In this document: one piece after another, positions 1 through 11,300 of the stretch
How the letters are laid out: every line of letters starts with the position of its first letter
How positions within the stretch are numbered: position 1 is the first letter of the stretch
Source: a virus
DNA length: 27,207 nt
Strand: one strand, 5' to 3'
Virus record (IMG/VR): IMGVR_UViG_3300032241_001112
Coordinates: 1 to 27,207 of that record
The notes under the pieces: model-generated
What the model saw: only the letters and a program-made list of their open reading frames with translations
Told to the model about the DNA's origin: nothing
The model's database searches: none
Made by a program: the position numbers and the translations under genes

Positions 1-1246
1 CGTAAATGGCACCACTGGATTGACCTGTTTGCCCTCTGCCCGAGCTGGCACAACCACCGCCACCACCGCCACCGCCACCAGCAGCTACTAATGTTGTAGC
101 ACTGTTTACTGTTAATACCGATGCGGCACCGCCGCCACCACCTGAACCGGATACGCCCTGTGGCCCAGCATTACCGCCGTTGCCTCCACTGTATCCAAGG
201 GTAGATCCACCGCCACCGCCACCACCATATCCAGCAACTGCTCCAGCACCACCAGCACCACCTCCGCCAATATAAAAGTTTAAGTTATCCGTTAAATTAA
301 CAGTCAATGAACCAGTTAATATGTGTCCAGGATAACCAGCTACTCCAGGATGTGCATCAGGTCCACCACCGCCACCACCGGCACCTAATAATGTTATAGT
401 AAGTGCAACAGTTGCAGGTATATAAGGAATGGTAATATTAGCAACATTAACATATATATTTCTTGCTTTATACCAATTACCAGAGCCAAGAGAGATTCCA
501 TTTAAGGTTCCGCTTTGTGTAAATTCGTGTGTTATTATTGTGTCATTTATTGTTACGGTTCCACCACTAAACAGTGGACCATAATTTGATGTGTATTGTA
601 CTACTGCCAATCCCGAGCCACCTGTGCCACCCGAAGTAGCAGAACCAGCTCCGCCACCACCTCCAGAATTTGCTCTACCGGCACCACCAGAAGCGCCGCC
701 ACTGGGAGGACTAGTGCCACCACTACCACCACCGCCGGCACCACCAGAACCAGGTGATAATCCAAATCCTGTTCCGCCGCCGCCGTATGAGCCGCCGGCT
801 CCGCCGCCACCTACTGTATATCCTAGGTAAGTTACTCCGGCATCGCCATTTCCACCGTAATTTGGATAAGACCCACTTTGTCCATTGACTGCTGCGCCAC
901 CACCGGCGCCACCACCCCAGCCACCATTTCCTCCACTGGCACCTGGAGAGTGTCCGTTTCCAGATGTTCCGTTTCCACTGCCACCTACAGCAGTTAGTAT
1001 TGTTCCAATTGATGTACTTGTTCCGTTTGAATCACTGGCTCCACCTTGACCAATGGTAACAGAGTAATTTGTACCCAAGGTAAGACTAACACCGGTTTGA
1101 TAGAGTACTTGTCCGGCTCCACCGCCTACTGCCCCGACTCCACTACCCCCACCGCCCCCACCACCTACTACCAATGCCGTTACCGCCACAGAAATTGGGT
1201 AAGGATTGGTTAAAGTTGCTGAGTTAATGTAAAAATTATTTGCCAT
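1..1246 (-). CDS. Glycine-rich tail fibre / adhesin-like protein (3' end beyond the window)
   Basis: The frame starts at ATG 1246 and stays open for 415 codons to the left edge, so the C-terminus is missing. The start lies 3 nt after the stop of the preceding fibre gene, with only a weak ribosome site. The protein has two similar units. Residues about 18-218 open with a hydrophobic strand (VAVTALVVGGGG), run through long Gly/Ser/Ala stretches and close with GLAVVQY. Residues about 270-415 restart with ITIPYIPATVALTITLLGAG followed by poly-Gly. This strand-plus-glycine layout is that of phage glycine-rich domains found at fibre tips, where Gly-rich segments can pack as polyglycine-II helices in host-recognition adhesins. 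The residue 219-268 linker (FTQSGTLNGISLG) is non-glycine-rich. The position at the end of the late operon suits a receptor-binding protein. The role is inferred from composition and position; no specific receptor can be predicted. Confidence 0.8.
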   Translation of the reverse strand, partial: MANNFYINSATLTNPYPISVAVTALVVGGGGGGGSGVGAVGGGAGQVLYQTGVSLTLGTNYSVTIGQGGASDSNGTSTSIGTILTAVGGSGNGTSGNGHSPGASGGNGGWGGGAGGGAAVNGQSGSYPNYGGNGDAGVTYLGYTVGGGGAGGSYGGGGTGFGLSPGSGGAGGGGSGGTSPPSGGASGGAGRANSGGGGGAGSATSGGTGGSGLAVVQYTSNYGPLFSGGTVTINDTIITHEFTQSGTLNGISLGSGNWYKARNIYVNVANITIPYIPATVALTITLLGAGGGGGGPDAHPGVAGYPGHILTGSLTVNLTDNLNFYIGGGGAGGAGAVAGYGGGGGGGSTLGYSGGNGGNAGPQGVSGSGGGGGAASVLTVNSATTLVAAGGGGGGGGGCASSGRGQTGQSSGAIY

Positions 1247-1249
1247 AGA

Positions 1250-2308
1250 TTATACTTGATACCAAATATCGCCGTCGGCACCTCCGCTTGGAGTACCAGT
1301 TGATACAGTTCTTGCACCGTAGCTGTTCCAACTACTTGAAGTCGGTCCTATTACAATGTTGCCAGTGGTGCCACTGGCAGTTAGTCCAGGGTTGGTAGTA
1401 ATACCAGTAACGCTGGTTACTGTCATTTGAACGTTTCCGGTAGATCCAGATAGTGCCAGTCCAGTACCAGTAACCGATAAAGTAGTGACACCAGTGTTTA
1501 CAATAGTCAATGCCGAAGAAGTAGCAGTAGTAGCACCCGATATGCTGATTCCATTTCCGGCTACCGCAGTAACGGAAGTTAATACTCTATTACCGTTATC
1601 ATATACTTGAGCACCAGATACGTTGCCTGATGCTGCAATATTGCCTACCTGTACCGGATCTGTTAAACTTAGATAACTGGTGCCAACAGGGCTACTAACA
1701 GTAATTTGATTTGCTGTGCCTTGTAAACTTGTTATGGTTTGCGAAGCTAAATTTAAGTTAACGGATAAATTACTTGCCGAAGTTACTAAACCTTTGTTGT
1801 TAACTGTAAAAGTTGGAATTTGATATACACCGCCAGCAGATCCACCCCAATGCCCAACATTGTTATTAACTGTGTTAAGTACCATGGTTAAATTGCCCTG
1901 CGATCCGCCTAAGGTGGCATCGCTTGGAGTTGCGTTTGCAAATATTGAGGTAGTTGTTAATCCGTTTACAGTAGAGTCTGCTACCACAGCACGAGCTGAA
2001 TATAAATTTGGAACTACTGTAGTACTGGTAATGTATAATGGAGCTGTGCCAGTGGCCACTGTGCTGACTATTTGTCCACTTGTGGTTAATCCGTTTAGCG
2101 TACCAAGAAGTGTAATATTTGGTTGTGCAGCTGTTGTTAATGTTCCGCTTATTCCGCCCGACACAGTCAATGACGGCAAAGTGGTCATATACGATTTTAA
2201 CGTTAATGCTGTAATGTTGTTGGTGATACCCGCTGTTTCGATAGGGATATAAGCAGCATCTATAATAGACGGCGCTGTTTGTAGTTGTTGTATGGTTATT
2301 GTTGACAT
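1250..2308 (-). CDS. Tail fibre-like virion structural protein
   Basis: This 352-residue protein is low in charge and rich in Thr, Ser, Gly, Val and Asn, with repeated short beta-type segments (TGLALSGSTGNVQMTVTS, GLTASGTTGNIVIG), as in trimeric fibrous phage proteins. Around residue 165 it has PTFTVNNKGLVTSASN, resembling the short strand-turn repeats of T4-type fibre proteins that read like TVDxKGRVT. The C-terminus GTPSGGADGDIWYQV is a tail-end motif I associate with aquatic phage structural proteins. There is no signal peptide, membrane segment or enzyme motif. The ATG at 2308 is preceded by GGAAA at a suitable distance and by a late-promoter motif. It sits between the giant baseplate protein and the glycine-rich adhesin, so it may be a fibre shaft or connector. 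The exact role is unknown. Confidence 0.7.
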   Translation of the reverse strand: MSTITIQQLQTAPSIIDAAYIPIETAGITNNITALTLKSYMTTLPSLTVSGGISGTLTTAAQPNITLLGTLNGLTTSGQIVSTVATGTAPLYITSTTVVPNLYSARAVVADSTVNGLTTTSIFANATPSDATLGGSQGNLTMVLNTVNNNVGHWGGSAGGVYQIPTFTVNNKGLVTSASNLSVNLNLASQTITSLQGTANQITVSSPVGTSYLSLTDPVQVGNIAASGNVSGAQVYDNGNRVLTSVTAVAGNGISISGATTATSSALTIVNTGVTTLSVTGTGLALSGSTGNVQMTVTSVTGITTNPGLTASGTTGNIVIGPTSSSWNSYGARTVSTGTPSGGADGDIWYQV

Positions 2309-2329
2309 AGTATTTCCATTATATTCTTG

Positions 2330-2338
2330 TATTTATTT
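2330..2338 (-). promoter_or_regulatory. T4-type late promoter motif before the fibre gene
   Basis: The minus strand reads AATAAATAC here, inside the 34-nt gap between the giant protein stop and the fibre start, with 21 nt between motif and ATG. The same nine bases occur before gp6 and the tube cap gene. The motif resembles the T4 late promoter TATAAATA, recognised by gp55-type sigma factors, and a gp55 homologue is encoded in this window. Promoter activity is inferred. Confidence 0.6.
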
Positions 2339-2342
2339 TGCA

Positions 2343-5300
2343 TTATGCTGGGTTGCTGGGTGCCAGTCCCTGTAATATAAATTGCGCCTGCGGAGATGTG
2401 CTGTTTATTAAACCATCGCCTGTGGTAATAGAGTAAGATACAGTACTGACCTGTGCATTTACGTTCGATCCATTTATCCAAACCCAAGAATTTGCTCCTT
2501 GTCCTGTTGTTACAAATTGACCACCTGACACGCTGTCAGCCGATACAGTTAAAATATTTCCTAAGTAGGATAAATTGCCGCTGATATTGGCCGTTAATAG
2601 TTGCTGTGTCTGTAGAATATTGGCACTAACTCTGGCAGATATTCCCACAATAGGTTGTTCAATTGTATCTCCGGCATTGAAATTAACGTTGGCTGTTAGC
2701 GTTATAAACTGCTGTGTGCCGGCGGCAAATTGTACTAAATCAATTGCCCCGTCTGTTGCTGTTGTTAAATAGTTTCCAACTGTGTCGGACAACAGGTATA
2801 CATTGCTCATTAATGTTGTTGGATTTAGCCAGGTACTTAGGTGTACGTTAGCATTGGCTGTAGTTGTTGTTGGCAATAATTGGTTAACTGACGATTCTTG
2901 TACTTGACTTCCTGTCAGGTGTAGATTAGCTGCACCTGTACCATCTACTCCTCGACGTAGTTGTCCCAATCTATTATTGGCTAGGTCTACAGTCCAGTAG
3001 GTAATTTTTTCTCCGTTAATAAACACTATGCCAGGATGCAATGGATATCCATATGGATCTGGCATCATGAACGCTCTAGCATTTGTAACCTGTATATAAT
3101 CGTCTGTCAAGTGTAGATTGGCACTTAATGTTGATGTATTGGCTGCAAATACAGAGTAGTATTGTGGCCATAGACTGTAATTGGTCGAAGAAGCATTAGT
3201 GTTCATGTTATATACAATACGATATGCCACAGTATTGGTGCTAACCTGCGACACGTTTGATGATATATATGGAGCAGTATTAACTCTGGTGTATACTGTC
3301 ATGTTTAAGTTATCAAACATACGGCCTGGCACTAGTTCTTCAGGTGCAAAACTGCTGTAGGTGTCATAGTATGCACCACCATCAATGGTAATGTCAGATG
3401 GGTTAAGACCTTGACTTGTATCATTATTAAAATAAGTAGGACCTTGCACAATGCTGTCCAAGAATAAAGCACTGTTAGTATCATAGTATACAATAGATAA
3501 ATTAGTACCTAGTGTGATATTTCCCGTTAGGCTTGATCCTCCAGCAATCGATATGCTACCCGGTGTTACCTGCATGATAGTTACATTAGATGCTGTGTGA
3601 GTGTCATTATTAAAAATTGAAATTGCCAAGTTTGGCTTCAGTGAGTAATCAACAAAGTTAATTGCCGCTATGTTAGCACTGTACAACGTTGATGTATTTG
3701 CATAATAATAAAATACATTAGCAGTGATATTTGAAGTTGTTGCATTATAAGGAACACCTTGTATTAGTGTTCCAGGATACTCAACGCCCGACATCAATTG
3801 AGCCAAGTCAACTCCTGGTTGATTGGAACTAGGCTGATACATGGCCGTAATACGGTCTGCAGCTGTTGTAAAGCTATCATCTGTTATTAGATTAAATTGT
3901 GTATAATCAAATATATCATTAACAGCCACAGGATTTACTGTAGTTACTGTTCCGTTAATTATAATATTGCCGGCTCTTTTTACAAAGTTTCCGGTAACAT
4001 TTCCAACTGTGATTAGATTATTACTGCTTATACTAATAACGGTTGCGTTGGCATTGTTATTAAACTGAGTTACAAAGTCACCAACATTTGCCTTGATGTT
4101 GCCACTTAGTCTTAAACTTGATTTGCTGTAAATAATGCCACTGGCTGAATAACCTTTGCCTTGATATCGAACCCATTGTGATGATAAAACAGAATCGTAT
4201 GGGTCTACATCATAAGGATTTGACAAATCATCAAAATCACTGGTAAATGTATAGGTATCATTATGAGACCATGGTACAATATTACTTGTATAGGTAATGC
4301 GATCAAATTTTATTGTGGTATCAAATGAGCGTACCAAGTTATAACTATGATTTTCATATGAGGTGTAGGTGCTAAATGGTGTTGAATTACTTGAAATTGT
4401 ATAGTATGTTGGGAAAACTGCCAAGTTACCACCGGCCACAGACAACCATTGTCCGCCTAGGAAAGTACCAACTGTGTTCCAGAGATATATTTGCGTATTT
4501 GCAGTTGTAAGATACACTTCGCCGGATGCCCCTGACGTTGGCTGAGACACAATGTCGCCATTTTTAACTGAAGCATTTCCGTTAACCGTTAACACAGTAT
4601 TTGACACACCAGGTCTTACCTGTAGTGGCACACCATTATTATATAGATATCCACCTTCTTGGAATGTACCATTTACATTTACCAGATCAATATTTTTTAG
4701 TGTAATAATATGTCCATCGGAACTATCGTAAACTGTTCCGGCAGCTCCAGTGGTTGGTTGTGTAATAATGTCACCGGTTTTGACCAATGCCGGAGTGCTT
4801 AATACAATATCCAAAGTTGGAATACTCTTGACATAGTGTTGGTTAACCAAAATTGGATAGCCAACGGCGCCAGTTCCAGTACCATTTATGTGTAAAGTTG
4901 GGGTAGTTGTATATCCCGATCCAGGAGTAACAACATCAAATTTGGCAATTGATCCAGTGGCAAAATCTACGGTTGCCTGTATATTTGCACCAGACCCGCC
5001 ACCGCCCACAACAGTTACAGTTGGGGTAGTTGTATATCCACTGCCTGAATTAGATACAGTTACAGTTCCAATACCATATCCGTGATTGGCATACCATTCA
5101 GAATATTGTGGCAAGTTGGCTAATGCATACGTATCTGACGTTATAGTTCCATTTGGACTTCTGTATCGACCAACGTTACTAATGTAGGTGGCTGGCACAT
5201 CAAAGTCTGTCATGTCGCCTGTGTATGTGTCGTCACCTGTATAGTCTACTAGATATTCTCTAATACTGGTTCTATAGGGTTTAACTTCGTTAATATAATT

Positions 5301-8300
5301 TTCGTAATATGTTTGATTATCTTGTATGTAAGCAGGATATTGCGATAATTTTCTTAGTTGATGGAAAATTGTTATAAAACTGGTCTTAAATACCCAATCA
5401 ACAGATTGCTGTTCTGTTAAAATATAATTAATTAAAAAGAAAAATAACTTATTAAAATATATTTTTAGTGTGTCAATAAAAATATTATTTTTAATAGCAT
5501 CAAAGATAATACGAATTTCGTTGCTGGCAACTGTTTCTGTATATAAAGTTTCATTAAGTTGTAGTGTACCAGCTTCAATTCCTACTAAATTCCAGATTGT
5601 ACCATCCCAACGGTAAATGGAAAATTGACCATTACCACGATTAACCACTTTTGCAGTATCGTTGATAAACGGACTTAGAGAGACTAAATCAGAATATGTA
5701 GGTACTTGGAAGGTGACCTTAACTGTAGGATCGTAGTCACTGGCGTACCAATTGGCAAACGACCAGTAAGATGGTGTATAATAACTTTGTACTTGTATTG
5801 CTTGCCATTGACTACCAGTCCACTGGTATAAAGCCCAAAAATTATTTCGTGTTTCGTCCCGAGTTACCAGTACAGTATAACCACTGACAATAATTGCTGT
5901 ATCAACGTATGTTAACTCTAAATAAGAATTAACTGTAATATCGTAGTTGTCTGGGTTAGGCAAGGGATCTGAATCATATAGGCTAGTAATAATAAATTCT
6001 TCAACTATAGGATATTGTATTAGTATATCATTAATATATTGTACAAAATTCTCTAGTGCAGTTAATCTATTTAAGAATAGAGTTTGATTAGGATTTGTAC
6101 CCAGGCCTAAACTTGCCTGCATCGACAAAGATGGTGCTGGCACTGGATTACCCAAGGAATCTGCACCGGCTAAACTGTCAATCATTTTATTAACAATACG
6201 TTCAGGTATTAAACTACCAGAATTTCCTTCTTGTATTAATTGAAATTCGCTGTGTATAATATTTGTATTTTTAATTGTATCATAATCAGCGTGGAACACT
6301 GTGGTGTTGCCAGCGCCAATTAAATAATCAGCAACATTGTATAAACTAACAGTATCATCACGCAATACCGCTGCATAAGGAATACTCTGTGCAGTTGGGT
6401 GTGCTATAACATCTTGTATGGTGCTAATGCTGTTAACGTGCTTACTGTCTGTTTCTAAAGTTGTTTTATTAACAACCCAATAATAATAATGGCTTCGAAT
6501 AATTTTAGTTGCAGGATCTACATAACTTTCAAGAACAAACGCACTATTATCTGGATATAGTGCTTGACCATTTCCAGTATACTGTGCCGGAGGTACATCA
6601 CTTTGTACCCATTCTGCTACCTGTATGTTACTGCCCGGGAATGTGGCTCCCCAGTTACTAGAACGATAAGTTAAGTTTCCTTGTTCGTAGTCATAGTATC
6701 GAACCTGGCCAATATCCCACCAAGTCTTAGTAACCTGTGCTTGACCCCAATGATAATCAATGTTAAAAGATACATTAGGTACTCCTTCAATGACACCACC
6801 ATTATTGTATACTGCCGGATCGTATGCTGTAATGTAGTCTAGATCTTCTTGTGCGGCTCCCAGTACCTTACCTTTGGCTGGATCAATCCAATCAAAATTA
6901 GTTATTAATGTACTTGTAGTATTATTGTAGATATACATTCTAGTAATACTGTCAATGTCCACCTTAGGTGTTTCGCTACTGATAATATCCCAACCGACAT
7001 TGCCTGAGAAATTATGGTATGTGTAGTAGGTACCTGCATCAGGCACAGTAACTATTGACCCTGATATAGGATCAGTTGTCACATGATTGCTGTCGCCGGG
7101 GGCACCAACTAACAATACATTTCCGCCTAATGCTAAACTTGTACCAAACCCATCATTTGCAGATAAAGAATTGTTGTGTAACTGTTGAACCATTACATAT
7201 TGGTCCGGAGTTGAGGTAGATAACGAGCCTTCTACTAGACCGTATATGTATACCACACCAGAACCAGACGTACTATCTGCAAAGTCTGTAGCACTGTTAT
7301 CAAAATCCGTAACTCCGTCGTCAAAATCTGTTGGATTGTAGGTTGCACCTTTACTGGCACTGATAGCTATAGAACTAGAATCATCATTAGAAACAATCTG
7401 ACTGCCAAATTGGCTAACGTCGGCTGTGCCTGGATGTAAGAAGCTTTGTACATTGGCAAATGTGCTCAGTCCAAGACCAACAATGGCATTTCCTGATCCT
7501 GGAGTAATAATTAATTTTTCATATGGTACTATAATATTACTGGTTAAAGTTAATAGTCCATATGGTTGTGCAACAGCAGTAATGCCGGCAATATTAGCAG
7601 AATTAATATTGGCTGCAATAGATTGTAAATTACCAACTGTACTGCCAGGTGTATTAGCACCAAAGCTAACTTGTATTCCGTTGATATAAAAATTTGATCC
7701 AGCTGCTACTGTTGGTTCTGTAATGGTGCTGGTAATGGTTCCATAGTTAGCACCTTCGTTGACAAATCTATAAACAATACCACTGTAATACCCAGGTGCA
7801 CTGTAGCCGGGACTTGCAACATAAACGTCAGCATCGTTACCGGCAATAGTTGACACAACACCAAATGCTGCACCACTGGTTGGTGTCGGTGCTGTTAATT
7901 TTTCCAGTAATTGTATTTTATTAGTGTCAACAGTTACGATTGTACCGATGACTGGTGCATTATTAAATGATACACTGCTGCTGGTTAATGTAAAGTTCGA
8001 TGTTTGTACTATACCATTAACTGTAACCAATGCTGTACTTGAAGTAATAGGATACTGTGGATAGTATGTTGTACTTCCATTGGCTACAAAACTTTCGCGG
8101 CTACGATTAAACACATATACCGCGCCAGCAGACACAACATTACCAACAGTTTCGTATGGTGCACCAATTGTGGTCATAGTGCCATCTGATGTTGTAGTCA
8201 CTCCATGGCCAAAATGTGCAACTATTGCATTGCCTGAAGATACGTAATTGTTACCCAAGATTGTATTTGCCAGAGTATAATAACTAGAAGTATTGGCATG

Positions 8301-11300
8301 ATATACATAAACATTACCAACACCAGGAGCTCCAACATACAACCAAGTACCATCGGTACTGGCACTTATGCTATAACCAAATTGGTCGTTGTTATTTACA
8401 AATGGACTTGTTAAAGTTTGTTTTGGTGTAAATGATGCATTTCCGTCAAAGCTGTAGATATGTACGTTACCTGAGTCGGTACCGGGATTTCCTATATACA
8501 ATAAATTGTTGGCACTGGCTAGACTTGAGCCAAATTGTTTACCACCCGATTGCGGTCCAAGATTGCCGACCATGGTAAATGTATTACCGTTTGCAACATT
8601 AGATACAAATACAATAACGTTACCATTGTTTAAGTTTGGCATACCAGCAGCAGCAAATGAGGCATTGGGTGCTATAGTTGTAGTTGATCCAAATCCTGAG
8701 TTACTAATATAACTGTTAGCATCTAATTCCATACTGACATTGGTTAATACGTTGGTATTAGCTGTGGTCCATGGACTTGATTTATTGTATACTACCCATC
8801 CTCCGGTAATTTGATCGTAGTCTGACCATAGTTTGTCGCCATCTAACCAACCACCCAGAGGAGCGACAGTGGTTATGTCTGTAGAATTTTTTAATCTTGC
8901 GCTGTTTAATGTGTACAACGATCCAATGCCCAATACTTGTCCAGCAGATTTTAATGATGCCAAGTTATTAGATGTTAGTGTAACAGTAAAGTTAAGATTA
9001 TTGGTTATGTTGGTAACTTGATAAACACCATTGGTACGATTATCAAAATCGTTGATTACAACAAATGTACCAACAGTTAAATTATGTGGGGTAGCCGTTG
9101 TAACTACACCGGTGACATCTATGGCATAGGCCATACTCAGCACAGAAACATTTGTTTCAGTAACACGATATACATTCCAACTTGTAGTTATATTGTCTTT
9201 TGCGGCCCAAACTTTAGTACCAATGGTAATTTCGTCTAGGTATTGATTAAGTTCACCATAGTTGGCCATGTCAAATATTTGTATATCAATTTGATCTTTG
9301 TGTACATAGCCGGCAGTTAAAATATCGCCACCATAATAACTAGTATCATCACGGTTAGTATAAAGACTGGATCCTGCTGTATATTGATCACCTGTCAAGT
9401 ATAAATTTGCTGGGTACACACTGACAGTATTGTCTGGATTAACTTCATTGTTTGCCAATAAAGTAAATGTTACCGGATCACCGTTGTACTGTCCCTCGAC
9501 TAATTCTAATTCAATGTATTGATTATTGTGTAGAGCACCGTATTCGCCTACACGCAAGGCCCATTCTTCGTATAAATTAATATTACTGCTAATTCCATTG
9601 AAACCTGCAGCAGTAAATGCTGTTATAGAATTTATTGTACCTTTTTGTTTAATAAATCCTTGATAGAATTTAGCCTGTGTTTGTATGTCAAGGCCAAAGT
9701 CTGTTAAATATTGTCTTGGACGGAATCCAATTTCTGTTCCAACAAATCTACCAAAATCTCCTTGTAGTTCGGGATTGTCTAAGTCATTGAACTTTTGGAA
9801 CTTGGCAGCATTGTAACTGAAATTTGGTAACAAACCAGTTTGTATTTGGTTAATAGACAACTGTTGCCATTGTGTTGGATTAAATGTAGTTACTGCTGTT
9901 AGGTCTTTTGTGGCAGTATAATAAACATTTTTATATTTTACCAAAGATCCCAATGCATAATCTTTATTCGATTGCCATTCATCTACGTTAGGACCATTGT
10001 AAATAAAGCCCGGTGGATTTAGTGCGCCTGTCCATGCTCCTGTTTTTTGTCCAACTAATTTTAATCTATATTGTCTGTTACCCAATTCTGGAACGTATAT
10101 GACATCATTGTATTCTGTAACATTGTCAAATATTAATACGTGTTCATACTCAACTAAATTAAGAACAGCTAAAGCAATAGTTTGATTGCCGGTGGTTGTT
10201 AATGTAAAAATATTATCTGTTCTTGTAACTGTTAGATTATTATATTTGAGGAAATTAAATGCTGTGTCTAAAACTCTACTGGACATTGGTACATTCAAAA
10301 TTTGATCAACTACTCCGTAGGTTGATTGTATTGTTAAGTGCCCTAGAGTAGGACTTAATACCAACACACTGCCTGTTTGCCATCCCTGTTGAGTCCAAGA
10401 CAAAAATTCTTGTACGCTTAATTTGAAATCTCTTTGTGTTCCTAAGTCTTGATCAAAGTCGGCAAATACAAATCCACTGCCTACTAAAAATCTTTCGTAG
10501 CTGATAAGGAAATCAACTAGCTGTTGTTTATTGTTAAATTCATGCCCGTATGGAATAGTTACTTTATATGATTGATAATCCTGATAAACTATACCAACAT
10601 CGTTTAATACTGTAATGGCATAGTCATTGTTATTGGCAATACTAGGAATAATTGTAAAATAAGGATTGTTTGTATCATATCCGCTGACAGTATAACCGTT
10701 TTCACTTAGCTCAACAATGACCGCACTGTAGGCAATGGCTTTAGTTGGTGTTGATTTATAAAGTTGTATCTTATAATTCTCTGTAGGAATAACAATGCTA
10801 TTAGTTGTGCTACTTGGACTTGCCTGTTCAGCCTGTACTTCTAAAAACGAAGAGTCGGTGTAACCTGCCATTTTATATGCTAATTGTACCTGCACAGGTT
10901 TTAAGTACGATACAAGTTTTGTTGTAGGATCTATGCCTATACCAGTCAAATAGTCCGCTATCCAGTTTAAGTAGCCGGCTGTTCTACGATAAGTACCGTC
11001 CCCGTTTGGTTGTCCATTGATATTAATTGCTGCAGGAGTAATACGCTGTAGTGTATCTTTTAATACATATTGATCCAGTTGTTTGTTTTTATAATATCTT
11101 GATACATCTATTAATGTACCAAAAAAGTATGCGGGATTGGCCAATGCGATGGCTTCTTGTAAGGCGTAGGGAAAGTCGCTACTGCGTCTCCAGGCTGTTT
11201 CTACTGGGCCTTGTTGTCCTACTGCATAACTAGCGTTGGCTTGATTGCTATTAAAACTTTTAACTAAAAAACCCGATGGAGGTCTTAATACACCATTTGC

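Noticed and set aside
591-830. Proline-rich open frame on the plus strand and an opposite overlapping frame
   Set aside because: It is the complement of poly-Gly codons in the glycine-rich adhesin gene; there is no ribosome site or independent coding evidence.
1860-2252. 130-residue open frame on the plus strand
   Set aside because: It lies antisense within the fibre gene, whose minus-strand frame has coherent fibre-like repeats; the plus frame has no recognisable features.
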